Of a stretch of 64,000 bases of DNA, positions 46,516 through 59,544 are shown one piece after another (position 1 is the first letter of the stretch; every line of letters starts with the position of its first letter). The stretch is from Hirundichthys speculiger. Its lineage: Eukaryota > Chordata > Actinopteri > Beloniformes > Exocoetidae. A program made the position numbers and the translations under genes. The stretch is from contig JAGFBZ010001970.1 of assembly GCA_018398805.1 (NCBI GenBank), positions 1,576,001 to 1,640,000 of the forward strand, read 5' to 3'. The notes below the pieces were generated by a model, which did no database searches, was not told the origin of the DNA, and saw only the letters and a program-made list of their open reading frames with translations.

Positions 46516-48604
46516 TGGGAGTGGGGGGTATAAATCAGTTAAATGTAAATAAATCAGTTAGAGTTTAGGTGAAGGATGCAGCACTGCAATTTTTTTTGGT
46601 AAATAGTGATTTATAGCCATCTTAAAGGTCTGGTCTGTCAATTCTGATTTACTGTTTTTTTTTTTAAATCTGGAATTAACTGCAGTAACATAATGAACCA
46701 GTGAAAGACAAAGAAAACTTCTGGCTGTGTGATCTACTAGCTTCCCTTTCAGTCTCTTAGCTTTTGTTAGCTTCATAACATTGAACATATTCAACAGGGG
46801 GCTGCTTCCTGCTTCTAAGTGCAGGGTTACGTTTGTTGTCAGAAAACATTTCGGTCGTTGATCCTCCACAGATCTGTTTTACCTTACAGGCTATCTTCGA
46901 GTTTTCCCTGTTCAAAACCTCCACAGAAAAGAAATCCTCCATGATTATGTGATTGCTGATTACAACAAATGAATAAATAAATAATCTGACAGAAAAAAAA
47001 AATTAAAATAAAATTAATCGATAGCAGAGTTCAGGTCTTGTCAGAACTGAAAACTGAAAATAGACTAATGCCAATCACCAGATAAGCAGCTGGTACATCT
47101 TTAACTTGTCTTGTTAGTCTGTCTGTGCATCTGCTAACAAGCTTGTTGATCTTCCACTCGCTTGATCTTCCCTTTAACTTAGTTTTAGTGAAAACAGGGA
47201 GATGTTTTTTTTTTTATTTTGTCTTTTTTCATGTTACCTGCAGTGTAAACTTGGATTAGCTTATCTCGCTCTCATTTAAACCACACACGATAGCCGTGTA
47301 AGCGTACAACAACACACTCTGAGCACTATCCCACTCGTTACGCTGTCTACAAGCAGGTTACTGAGAATGCGTAGATTTGTTTGGTTGTACTGGAAAACTG
47401 CCGTTCAATCATATTTTGATTTTAAAGCTCATGCATTGCCATTTGGAGTTTGATGGGATGCATAACTTACTAAAGGGTGAGCAATATATATTAATGTAGG
47501 GGTGTGAGTTTATATATAAATCCGCAAGCAAGCACAAGTGCACCGAGGTGCACCTGTGGTCATCACGGTAGGGCAGAGCAATGGGTTTGCCACAAAGCTT
47601 ACAAGCACTGAAAGGGCTAAATGGAGACATATTGATGCTGGTATAGTTCTGCTGCACTGCTCCACATGACAGCTCGTGAGGAAATTTAGCCATAGGGCCT
47701 TTCTGTTAAAAACAACAACTGCAAGACATGGAGGGAACAAATGATCTAAAGAAAATCTTGGTGAGGAAAAAAACAACAACAACAACTGAGCCTGGCCACT
47801 TCTCAATCACACTGGAGAGCTGCACCCCTGGGGTGTGGTTCAAATTAGAGCGTGTGAGGGGAGACATAAGAAAAGGCTGGTGAACGGATGAAACACCAGC
47901 GAAGGCTGGCGGTTCGGTTGAGGTAGGAAGAGGACAAAAGCAAATAAAATCCTGAAACTCGAGGGAAAAGCAATGGAAATAATCAGAGAAATCCTCCAGG
48001 ATAATTTCTTCAAAAGATTTCCTCAAGAAGGACGTGCCGTCTGGCTGAAAGCGTTGAAGGCTTGATTGGAGGACACATGTGAGGCTCAAATCTGATTTGC
48101 TGTCAAGTCCGATCAATCAAGGACACATAAAATAATGTTCTCATTGTTGAGAACGGTCACATTTCTGCCTATGATTTCTGAATTGTTTAAACTAACTTGG
48201 CTTCGCCATGATGGTGTTTTCACTCAGTCAGTTTAAGGCTGAGAGTAAAGGGCTAATTAGACAACATTGCAGTGCCACTAATCAGAGTCTGACACCCCCG
48301 CAAGTGAAAAACAAATAAATGAGCATGGGTGATCTAATATTTGTGCCAAGTTTGTTTTTGTTTTTTTCTTTCTTTCTTTCCTGTGGTAGTCACTGTGGCC
48401 TCTGGCAGAAGTTTCAGATTTAACAGGAAAAATGTGCTGAATAAAGCAAGGCCAATTGAATTAGGTGGGTGTCTGAGATGAGACGAGGCTTGAATTTTGC
48501 CTTGAGTGTAAAATCTTGGTGGAGAGTGTTTACAGAAACTCAAACATGGCTTCTGGTTGTTGTGAGGAGGCTTCTAAAACCATATCTAAGATTCATGTAG
48601 GTCA
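46516..48604. other. no feature recognised
   Basis: Contains a 136-codon minus-strand frame (47706-48116) with no domain or splice context; judged chance. Confidence 0.4.
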
Positions 48605-49010
48605 TTCTCCATTTCCAATAAAGCTGGGCCACTTTGCTATGTGTAAATAGAAACAAAATGTATTGATATGCAATGATTTTCAAATATTTTAATTCTTATG
48701 TTTCACTGAAAATAATGCAAACGTAATACATCAAATATTAAAGCTGACAAATATACTGGCATTTGTCAGTATTGAATGCTGTATTAAATTAAATACACAA
48801 GACAGGTGTACCACTGTGTTGAATCACCTCTTCATTAAAAATGTCTTGGAAATGTGAAATTGATGAGGCCAGATGGGGTTTTGAAGTTGAAAGTGAAATG
48901 TATTTCCTTTCTATGGAATTTCTGCTGCTCAATAGTTCAAGACTTTTTTCAGACGTTTTCATATTGTGCTAAATGTTCTTTGGCTTATGTGTCTTGATTG
49001 CAGGTAATCA
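48605..49010 (+). repeat. decayed DNA-transposon-like interspersed repeat
   Basis: It starts with GCTGGGCCACTTTGCTATGTG, then AAACAAAATGTATTGAT and ACCACTGTGTTGAATCACCTC. I recall this order of words from a very common teleost DNA element whose superfamily I cannot state with confidence. No transposase portion or far end seen. Confidence 0.5.
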
Positions 49011-49564
49011 GACTGCTGAATGCATTTTTTGGGATAATCATGATTAAATTAGCGAGAACATCACTTAAAAAGATATCTTCAGGATGGAGACGTGTGTTAC
49101 TCCGAAACCTGCATATATTGATTTAGCTTTTATGGTTTACGTCTCGTACAGGGGAGGCTTCCTGTTGCTTAATATTGTCTTTTATTTTCTCTGTATTGGT
49201 GAGATTTAACTTTTGTGGATGCAGTGATTTACTCTCAAAGTAACTGGACATGTGGCAGCAATGAAGGGAGGAAGGGCCAGGCAAGGAGGGAAGGACAGAA
49301 CAAAGTACCTCCAAAAATAAACAACATATGAGACAGCGAGCTGAACAGTGAAACACAGAGGTTGAAAAAGAAAAAAAAGACACAAAAACATCAAGACATT
49401 GCCAACAAAACCAAACAAAATCCACACATGTTGACATTTGCATGTTTTTAAGGATGTGCAGTTTTGCAGATAGAGAACAAATTAAAATTTGTAATTTCCT
49501 CAAAAGAGAAAGAATATATAGCTGTGGAGCTTGGATATAAGTCACTCCTGAATTTCTACTGGTG
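49011..49564. other. no feature recognised
   Basis: A 156-codon minus-strand frame (49123-49593) is the longest in the window. It lacks domains and codon bias and runs into the neighbouring transposon. Confidence 0.45.
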
Positions 49565-50397
49565 CAGTAGATCCTTGCCCATTCACGGTTCACCGTTCGC
49601 GGTCCACATACTCTCGACTTTTGCGCTCGAAGAGAAAAATATATTTTTCATAATCTATTTGAATTTGTGGTAGCCCCCAGCAATTTCGTGAATTTCTTAG
49701 GCCATTATTTTTTTAGCAGAAAAACACTCAGATTCACCCTAACTAGTATTATTGAATTTATATATTATTATTATTATTAATATTTAGTGATGTTCCGATA
49801 TCATTTTTTTCATCCTGATACCGATTCTTGAGCTGTGGGTATCAGTAGATACCGACTACTGATCCAAGTATATTTAAAATAACAGCAAAAAACTGTAATT
49901 TAAGTATCATTGTTATAAAGCATGAATAAATACAGAAAATCTAAGCCATTTATCTCAATATTTATTTGCAAATAGAACAGTATGAAACAGTATTGCAAAA
50001 TTTAAAAATATTTCTTTTTGCTGGTAGTGTAACAGAAGTAACCAGTAAATAAATCAATAAATATAATTTACTTGGAATCAGTTGGTGCCTGGACTCCCGT
50101 ACTCGCCAATCCCGTAACTGGCATTTTTGGCAGTATCGGAGCAATTTCTGATACTGGTATCAGAATCGGAAAAACACTATTATTATTAATAAATATTATC
50201 ACACTACAAAATAAAAATGTTTTTGATTTATCATTAGTACATCATTACTGTATTTATGAGTAAGAATCTCTTTAGAACATATTTTAGAATATATAATATC
50301 ATACATAGGCCTTTAATACTGCATAAATAATTTGTGGATTTTTGGGATTCGCGGGGGGAGGAAGGAACGCAACCCCATGAATAATAAAGGTATATTG
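49565..50397. mobile_element. diverged pogo/Tigger-like element, interrupted by a hAT
   Basis: Left end CAGTAGATCCTTGCCCATTCACGG, then GTTCGCGG; the right end, inverted, reads CAATATACCTTTATTATTCATGGGG, then GCGTTCC. Words such as TTCGCGG, GATTCGCGGGG and GGAACGCAACC are typical of CAGTNATCCCTCG-type fish elements. A TA follows the right end, while the left flank reads TG. The ends are well diverged, so the call is moderate. Confidence 0.5.
49785..50179. mobile_element. hAT-type MITE nested in the pogo-like element
   Basis: Left end TAGTGATGTTCCGATATC and inverted right end TAGTGTTTTTCCGATTCTG. The 8-bp flanks TTAATATT (49777-49784) and TTATTATT (50180-50187) match at 7 of 8, though the site is AT-rich. 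ATACCGAT/ATCGG words recur subterminally in both orientations. No coding sequence. Confidence 0.75.
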
Positions 50398-52058
50398 TAC
50401 TTTTACTGTCAGTTATAGAGTAGGGACCTCGAAAAACTGTAGCTTGGCAGGACTTCTTACATACAACACTTATAAACATGAAATAGACAACATTATGTCC
50501 CATGAGCCAATCAAACAACTCACCTGTGTTGCCAGGTTTGCAACAAATATACAATACTGGCTGCAACACAGCTTTTTCAGTGCACGCTTTGACACGGCTG
50601 ATGTGTTCAGATGAACACTGTTTTGCTCCACTCATTTGGAAACTCTCATGCAGCTGCTCCAATACTTGCTCCTTTCAGATCTTCTAGTTGAAAATTCACC
50701 ATATCAGCTGTCAACATCAAAAAAAGGAATTCAAGCTAGAAGCACATCTTTTCTATCTTGCGGGTATTTTTGGCATTTTCTCTTTTGGTTCCATCGTCAT
50801 GAGTTGGTCTCTTTTCTGCTGGTGATGGGTGGTTGGCATGTCAGGAAGCTAAGATTCTGAAAGGACTGTTTTACTGAACTTTGTGAGTCTTCATTGAAAG
50901 TGTTGTATGGCTAAACGCATACTGTGAGACACAGCACGATAAGGCAAAGAGCAAGTTTACCACGTATCAGAGTAAAAACATTTGATTTGTACTTAACACG
51001 AGGGTCACTCTGAGTCTGCATAAATATACATGAGGAGAAATAAAAGATGAGCTAAAGATAAAGAAATGCTGTAAATTTGTGGGCATGTGGTAAAATATTT
51101 AAAGATTGAGGTTTATGCTTAAAGGTAAAATTTGATTTTCATTATTTTAACAGTTTAATGTTAGAAATATATTTTCATTATTTTTTTTTTTGTAGAAAAT
51201 CACAGCTGATTCACAGCACAGGGGTTTTGTTTGGTGTCCACTTCTTAAGTACAGATAAATTCAGATGTATCGTGAAGTGACATGATTATGACCCACTGAA
51301 TGGCTGAAGACGGTGTAAAGTTGCCAAATGGCAAGTCTAAGGAAAATATGTGTCAAAATGTAATATTTAATGCCTCAAACATAGGTTATTAAAAGAAATG
51401 CTCTGCTCAGACATGTCAGTGATTATGAGTGATCAGTAATATAAGAGCAGCAAACACCCTGCAGTGCAGGGTTCTTCGAGCCCGTGAGCTTCACCTCATT
51501 CCCTCTCTTCTCCAGTTGCTTTATCTCTGCCTTCATTCCTCATGCTTTCCCTTCAACCTTCTCCCTCCTTACAGCCGTGCCTGATTCATTTTCCCAGTAA
51601 CAGCCTCAGTTTCTTGTGATTTATATGTTTATGGTCATTACTGACGTTGAGTAATACATTTCCGTTTTTTTCTCCCCTTCCCCGTCTTACCCCCATCTCT
51701 CTTTTGGCAGGGCCTCGAGGTCCTCTGAGGAATATCAATTACTCTGTTTGTGTTTAATCACAGCCTTTCACTTCCTCTCGTGGCACCACTATTATGCAGT
51801 GTAAAAGAAGTTTAGCTTTTAAGGTGTCAGTGTTGTTTTATTTTGCTGATGTCACAACAACTAAATGGCTTCATGCCATTTTTCTATAAGCACATAATTT
51901 TCCCTCATTAAATATTGTTTGTCTTCTTTAATAGTTTGGCATTCCTACCTGGCTGCTGTTGAGCATTACTGACTCTGCTGACTATCACGAATGAGATGCA
52001 AGCGAACGGTGTGAAGTCATATTTGATGCTGTAGTTGGATTCACTCTGTAGTCTATTA
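50398..52058. other. no confident feature
   Basis: A strong acceptor-like pyrimidine tract ending GGCAG at 51710 is followed by one 30-codon frame; see findings. Otherwise unique-looking. Confidence 0.35.
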
Positions 52059-54202
52059 TAGGGCATAAAATCGCGACTAAATGGTCGCCAAATGCGACCA
52101 AAATTTGACCATTTCGACCGTTTTTTTCTGCCTTGTCGCCAGTGGCGAGGGCCACAAAATCCACCATCAACTTTAAAAAAAAAAATCCTTTTTTTCTATG
52201 ATTTCTGCACGTGTCACCAAGGCAAACATATCTAAATAATTTAAAAACAAAGTTTATTTGGCAAAAAGTGGCCATGTTTTGAGTGCACATCGTTTGCTGG
52301 AAGTCATAACTACACATGCGCCTAACCCAGCGATAGACGGATGGACAAAACTGAAGACGGACGAATGCAAAAATCTATTACTGAATCTACTCCACAGCAA
52401 AATGGATCATTTTGGTAAATAATCTCATAAAAATACACAACAGAACAGTTAACAAGAAAGAAATTATATTAGTTTTCATAGTAAGCATCGTGGAAACACA
52501 ATAAAATGCGCTTTCATGCTTGTAAATCATACCTGTGAAGTATCCCATTTTGACTGGGAAAGCCCTGTATTTTACTCTTCTCTCCCACCGTCCTCCCGTA
52601 TTAGTATTTTTCCAGTAAATCTCCCGTATTTAAATCTGCGTTATAAAAAATAATAATACCGCATCGGGCGGAGTAAAAAGAAAAAAAAAAAAACATTCCC
52701 AATCTGAGATCAGTCTCTTGCCTCGCGATAACTGCCACAGCAATAGCCCACTACAGGTACTGTAGGTGGTAGATGTCGCGAGGTTAGTGTGTGACATCCG
52801 ATGAGTAACAGCACGCAAAGGAAAAAAAAGATTGTTACAGAGAATAGGATGTCGTTAGACAACAGAACTGTTTGCGCTCTTCCTTCAGGTAAAATAAACT
52901 ACTCTGGACGAGTCCACAAATACACTCCTTCCAAAACAGTCATAAAGAATTCAGTCTGCAACAAATGAGTACAAGAAGTCATTAAAAAGAGTAAAGAAAA
53001 GTCACGTGAAATGAGATGAAGAACTGTAAAAGAAGAGCAATATGAAATTAAAACAATGTGTGGAATGAAAATCAAATGTAAATGTAAATACAAGCAATGT
53101 TAAATGAACAAAAAATATGCAAATCCATTCAAATAATTACTCTTCACATATACCCCTTTTGTGTTTTCATTTAGACTATAATGAATGTTCACATTATTGT
53201 CAATGTGGCTTTATGCACAGCTGCACTACAGTAATCCCTCGCCAATTTGCACTTTAGGTTCCGCGGTTTTAGTTATTCGCGGATTTTTCAGAAATATATA
53301 ATATAATAAAAAATCAAGAAAAAATCGTGGAAAATTCACAGGATGTTGTTCGAGTTCTCTCACAGCGAAGAAATGTTGTGAGCCAGCCTGGCCCCTTTAA
53401 GAAGGTGGTCTTATGGGTAATGGTGTAGCCTTATGGGTAATGTAGTATGTGTGTCGTTGGATGGCAGAACGAAAACGGGGTTAGATGAAAAGTGTAGTGA
53501 GCATCAACAGCAGCCCAGCGTGTATAGATTTACATTCTCTGTTAACCGACAGGAGCCCAACAATACAACCTGTGTGATGTTACAAGTTCCTGCAGTGCCA
53601 GAATAAAGTGCTCGTTCCATGCAGAGAAAAACGGACTGTTTCTTTTGTTGTTGTTAGCGTGTTAGCCGCTAATTACGAGCCAAAAATAGCACAATACCAG
53701 TGATGTCTTTACTACGGTTCAGGGACCAGAGGCTGCGAAGGTAATAGAAAGACCACAGTTGAGCCTTTGTCTTGTTTTGCTGCAGTGCCTCGCTACTTTT
53801 TTGCAGTTTTAAACATATTTTAAACACATTATTTTGGCTCAGGAAGCTCTGGCTCCAGTTCGCAGATTTTGAGTTTCGCGAGGGGGGGGGGGGCACCGGT
53901 CCCCATTAACCGCGGAAATTAAGGGATCACTGTACTTCCTGAACTTCAGCCAGCTCTTTTGTTACACAGCAATGGTCAGACACACCTGGATTGATCATTT
54001 TGTCCAATAATGGCACACAGGAAATAAAATAGCTGGCTTAAGTTGCTGAACATGCTGGGAGCGTCCATGATAATGTAAGCAGTCTACGGGGGTGTATGGG
54101 GTGTTGAAAGACACTGGCGACCAAAATTGCTGGCTGGCTACCAACTTCAAAAACCTGGTAGCCAGGGGCCACTTGGTAAAAATTGTAATTGTATGCCCCG
54201 TA
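52059..54202. mobile_element. hAT-like DNA transposon, decayed, with nested pogo-like element
   Basis: Left end TAGGGCATAAAATC and inverted right end TACGGGGCATACAATT are similar. Subterminal TGGTCGCCA and TGGCGACC-type words occur near both ends (52081-52150, 54112-54165). No clear target duplication was found and no transposase domain could be read, so superfamily assignment is tentative. About 1.44 kb remains when the inner element is removed. Confidence 0.5.
53229..53932. mobile_element. pogo/Tigger-like MITE
   Basis: CAGTAATCCCTCGCC at the left and, inverted, CAGTGATCCCTTAATT at the right, each flanked by TA (53227-53228, 53933-53934), the Tc1/mariner/pogo target site. TTCCGCGG, TTCGCGGA and CCGCGG words lie just inside. 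The 704-bp element carries no transposase. Confidence 0.8.
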
Positions 54203-57200
54203 TTATGTTTTATTTTCAACGGCATTTCATGTTCGTTTCTTTAGGTGACTGATTGCGAATGCTCCTATTACTGATATCTGATACCATGGAAAACTAACAG
54301 CACATATAAGAAGAAAAAGATGTGTCATTTCCCCTTTGTGCTTTAAAGATATTGTAGTTACAATGCATATGCTCCTGGTTTTGAATAGAGACTTTAAACT
54401 TTTTTTCTTTGCCCCCCCCCTTATTATAATCCTGTTTTCAAAAGATTTCCCTGCCAAACTGGCTCAGATGACAAAATGGTGAAAGATTGACAAGACTGCC
54501 AAGAGTAAGAGTGCCAGTTGTTCAGGCAATATTTTTTAACGTGATATAGAAATACACAATATGGATCCCAGTATTTTATAGAATGCAAGGATTTGCAGAG
54601 ATAAATTCCTCATAAAGTTGTTCTAATTATATTTCTGTTATCAGACAGCCCACAAGTCCGACAGCCAACAGCTGCTATATGAAAGATATATGCTTTAAAA
54701 TTTTTAAAAATCAAATTAAATGAACCTAAGAATACTGCCCCCCAAAAAATAAATGGATGTTCTGACATATAGAAACAGATAGACCTGTTGTATTTGTGAA
54801 AGAGCCAATGAAAATACTGTACTGACACCAGTGGAAACAATCCAGCAAACCTTGTAATACCACTATGAACCACAAGTACACGTTGATGTGTCTGACAAAT
54901 TAACCTTCCTATGATCTGATATGCTGCTGCCATTTGACCTGGAGTTGTACTGTTACACACCAAAGGCAGCTTTCACTGTGGCACCGTCTCAGATTTTTTT
55001 ATTTTTAATCATACCGACAGCAAGTGACATGTTGTCAGGTTTGTTGGTAAATTGATCACTGTGAGAAAAGTTAGTTCACGTTCTCACTTCTGTGCAGTCA
55101 GTTGTATGTCTGACTGCCACTCATCAGTCCAGACAGAGGTGTAAGAGGAAAAGTTATGCCTTGCACTTGCCTTTGCGAGGCTTATCTGCTGACCCACTTC
55201 AACAGAAAGTAGCTGTGGTTGATCCAAAAACTTGCCAGACATGATGCTACGTGCTTGAACCTGTTAATAGGTGGGTTATGTAACTCAGTATCAGACTCTA
55301 TCATCACAAATCATATGATCCTTTTTTATCTCAGTAAATGAATTATATAATTCAAGGACAAGCCCTAATTTGTATTTATTTTAAATTTGGGTTTGATTCA
55401 GCTGTAGTTACATGTGCTGTAACTGATTTTAAGGGGAACAATATTCATTTGACGTCTTTGCAATTTTTTTGGTCAAATCGCAAAATATGAAAACATTGTG
55501 ATGGGATCCAGGATCCAGGATCCAGGATCTGGGATGGTGGAGTGCCATGACGCATGCACCAAACACACTTCATTCATACCTTTGAAACATGCGCCTGTGT
55601 ATGAGACACAGATTCAAAGTCATGAGGTAAGCAGGTGAGGGAAATACATAACATTTTAATGATAAAATTTCACTGAAAGGACTGCAGTGGATGGGAGTCC
55701 CAAAGAGAAATCTAAATGCCAAAACCGATGGCGGCAGAAGAAAAACTAGACATAGAAAAATCATTTGTGAAAGTCTCTCGGAACCAACTTCCAGTTAAAC
55801 AGTTCTCGGCACTTTGAATTTCTATTTGTCTGTATGCATGTTAGATTGTTTATACAGACTCTAGACTAGTTTAGGGAGGAGCAGGAGGCTGATGTGCCCC
55901 AAAGTTTAAAACAATGGAAGTTGATGTTCAGCAGAGCAGTTGAGCACCAACTACAAATGCACAGATGTGCACTATCACTATAATGACTTGCAATCATTTG
56001 ATACAGAAAAGAGGGGGCAGGGGATCCAGTGAGAGCAAAGTCAACTTCCTCATTACAGACTCCTTGTCAGCTACATCAAAGTAGCTTCTCAGGGTAATTC
56101 ACTTGAAAGTTTGCGGCTTGCACCAGCTTTATGCTGCCTGGTGTAAAACATACTTTGGTGGACTTTATATTTCAGCCAGCTTTTCTCTATAATATCCTGC
56201 TTTGTCAGCACAGAGTCTTAATGAATCCAAACTCCCTCAACAGTACGTGTTTTTTTTTTTCCTTTGAATTTGTATCATCCAGCCTGGTAGCATCTATCAA
56301 AGGAGAAGAAGGTTCCACCTCCTTAAGAACTGGATTTGGACAAGTGAAAGCCTTTCATTTCCTTGTATAAATAATATCGCATGGGAAATACATTTTTAAA
56401 AATGTATTAATGCAAAGTTTTGTTGGGTGAATGAAAAATATATGCAAGCCTTAGAAAATAAGTGCGATATACAAATACAAACATAAAACCAATTTTAGGC
56501 TCTGAGATCTTCTATGCAGTGGTGGAAAAATGTAAGGAGCTTACTTAGAAGACTGAAGAAAAACGAGTAAAGGAGTGGGGAGGGGTAGTATCCTTATCAG
56601 TCAGATAACAGAAGATGGTTTCATTTCCCAAGCTGTATTTTTCTATGGAATATATAAACTCAAATGCAAATATCATCTGGCTAATAAATTGGGCATGGTG
56701 TCAATTCCAAGCCCAGAAGTCCAAGCTGCTTGAAGATGCCGCTGCACCTCCCCAGGACATTGTTTAATAACTTCCTCTTGCTGATGTCGCTTGGGTTTTC
56801 TCACAAGGACTTTTTTTTTTCCAAATCATTGATTTTATTGTGTTTACCGTACTCACCCCCTTTCATGTAAATTTTTGTTTTATTTTTTTCCAAATCTGTG
56901 CATCTCCGGAGGCTGCGAGTTATTTACTCCAGAAATGTTTGGGTCTCTGAAGTTTCAGCCAAATACTTCATTGGGAAAAAAAAAACAAAAAGAAAAGAGA
57001 AATGCCACAAAAAAGTAGCTTCATCCAAATTGAAGATGATTTTTTACAAATATCCCCACGAAAAGCACAAAATGAGATGGTGGGAGATCAAAACCAAGTG
57101 ATTATTTTTGCCATGATGAAATAGAGGTGACCTTCCACTTCTTTGTCCTGGCTGAATTAACTTTCCTCATCATTTTCAACCTTCTGAAGTTAACATCTTA

Positions 57201-58420
57201 CATGCCACAGCGCAGCTCTTTGCTCTCATGTTTATTAATTTCCTTCAGCGAGAGATGTGCTGAATCATTGACCTTCTTTTGGTGCGTTATGCTCCATCTG
57301 AGCATGGGAATGAAGAGGGCATATTGATTTTGCCCCCTTCTAATCAGCAGCTCGGCATTTATTTGGGATGTGGAAATGGTAAATCTCATATTGTGTGTGC
57401 CTGTCAGGACCTGTCCAGATCCTAATCTTCACTAGTTGATAGCTCTCTAATCTTTTCACCAACTACAAGTCATTAAAGTCTGAGGGTATAATTGTAGAGT
57501 CTTAAACATCACATTAATTCTCAGGACGTTCTTAAGCACTTTTGAGAAGAAAAGCTTGATTATCATTTGGCGGTGACAACTTCTTCCTCTCATCGCAGTT
57601 GGCCGAGGGAATCAAACGGGCTTCATCAAAGCCTTTTTTTGTCTCATGGTGAATCTCGATAAGTCTCTTCAAAGTATCCCCCTTTGACAAGAAGAAACCT
57701 CCAGCACACTCGTTGTCATGGAGGGTGGCCATCTGCTTCAGCAGGTTTGAGAGGGAGGTAATACATCAAGAAATTCCCTCCTCTGATATTGTCAATGATT
57801 CTTTCAAGATTTAACAACTGCTTCAAAAGACCTTAGACTCAATGGCCACTGATGTTGGTACTTAGGAGGAAATAATTTGGGACTGTTTTTCCAGCATTGA
57901 AAAACTTGGAGTGAGGCTTCTGAAGTTATCTTCGTTAGAGGCTAGTATTTGATCAGTTCAGTCATTTACAATTTTTAAATAATCAGGCAACATCCATCTG
58001 TAATATTTTACAAAATTGGAAACCAATTATTTAATGAGAACTATAAACAAAAAAATAGATGCTACCTGAGTACCATGGAACGTGACGAACAAGGGCGCAA
58101 CACTCATCTGTGGCTTTGCAGATCTGTGCCTTTCCAGTCCTCCCCGCACTACTGGCTTCCTTCACTTCCTAACACTAGTGTAGCCATCAGTGCTGATCTT
58201 TTCCCTGTCGAAATGACATAGTCACAGCCTGGAATTTCTTGTGAGGTTCAGCACTTCAACATTCTTCTCCATTTTGTACTTCCTCTCACGCTGAATCAGT
58301 GGCTCCCATCTTCCCTTCACAGAAAGATCCCTTTACCCACAACACGTCAGCCACAAAGCGACAGATGTGTGACATCTTCGCTTTGGAGTTCCAATTCCTC
58401 CCTTAACCCTCAATCTCAAC
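54203..58420. other. no confident feature
   Basis: Unique-looking AT-rich sequence. Four tandem GGATCCA-type heptamers lie at 55504-55533, a C run at 54411-54420, T runs at 56248-56259 and 56811-56821. Confidence 0.4.
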
Positions 58421-58437
58421 TTATATTTATATATGTA

Positions 58438-58514
<77 letters not shown>

Positions 58515-58521
58515 TATATAT
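58421..58521. repeat. (AT)n microsatellite
   Basis: About 50 AT units with a short TGTGTG interruption near 58443. The frames open on both strands through it are artefacts. Confidence 0.95.
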
Positions 58522-58689
58522 CCTTTTCCAGTCTGTCTTGACCATCAAGAAAATCGATGAAGAGTTCACTGATAGAAGCATTGATGAATATTTCACAGAG
58601 TTCTTTCTTTTATTATGAGTGCAGTCCATTATAGTAAACTAGAATATGAACTTGAATATCCTTACAGTTATCTTTTCTAAATGATCTTG

Positions 58690-58733
58690 TCTTCATGCAG
58701 TGCAGTAACCATGGTTACTGCACTGCATGAAGA
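58690..58733. repeat. perfect 44-bp spacerless palindrome
   Basis: All 22 positions of the left half (58690-58711) pair exactly with the right half (58712-58733). The centre reads GTAACCATGGTTAC, close to the palindromic X-box recognised by RFX factors (GTNRCC, spacer, GGYNAC). Pairing ends sharply on both sides. Confidence 0.97.
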
Positions 58734-59544
58734 ACCAGGTAAGATGCTTTTTTTTTTGTACATGTTAAATAGCGATGAAGTCAGCTGTTATTTTTTTTTT
58801 TTTTACCATTAGTTCACTGCTTGTTAACAACTTTCCATCATGTCTGTCAAACAAAAGCTTTGCGTGTTGGCGTAGTGCTGTGTTCCTGTCAGCTTGAGCC
58901 GTATGAGAGCAATGAGTCTTCTGATAATGCCCTACTGCTCTACCTCCTGTTGAATGATGCAACAAGTCTTGCGGTACTTGATCAGTTGCTGTCATGCTTT
59001 CCCATCTCTTTTGCAATTCAAGCCACCATCTCATGTTATTTCCATGTGGGATTATGAACCCTTTGAGCTAAAGAGCTCTTGAACCTCTCATGGATGAATT
59101 AAATTCTCCAGTCCTCATTTAATTTGAATGCAAAGCAGAAGATGCATCAGCTTCTAGACGATGGATGGTCTTTTTCCTTTAATTCATTTTCCTGTAGTGA
59201 TCTTGTTTAACGTCTATGGAATATTAAATTAAGTTTTATGAAAACTCATTCTCTTCAGGTCATATTTAATTATCAAATCATAACCACTCACTATTCTTGC
59301 GTTGTTTATAGCTATACTGGTAACGTGTCTCTGCCATTTGGATATGAAAGTCCACCAGTGCCAAACAGAGATATGTCCATACTATTTTTGAGAGTTAAGG
59401 ACACATGATGATATTGTTGTTCATTTCATTGTGTCACTCTGAGAAGGCACGATTGCAATAAATACATCATGCAAGTTGATCCATGGTCATATTGATGAAG
59501 CAATCAATATGAGCTTCAGTGAGCTATGGCTACAGTGAGCATCA
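58734..59544. other. no feature recognised
   Basis: Unique-looking; T runs at 58748-58758 and 58792-58804. Confidence 0.4.

Noticed and set aside
47706..48116. 136-codon minus-strand frame
   Set aside because: Some stretches look protein-like, but there is no domain or splice signal and it ends in low-complexity valine/phenylalanine sequence.
49123..49593. Longest open frame (156 codons, minus strand)
   Set aside because: No domain, splice context or codon bias, and it overlaps a transposon end. A frame this long is expected by chance in 64 kb of AT-rich DNA read six ways.
55504..55533. GGATCCA heptamer repeat as a functional site
   Set aside because: Only four short units; looks like simple slippage.
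58333..58629. Frames of alternating Tyr/Ile through the AT microsatellites (also 63056-63391)
   Set aside because: Artefacts of dinucleotide repeats.
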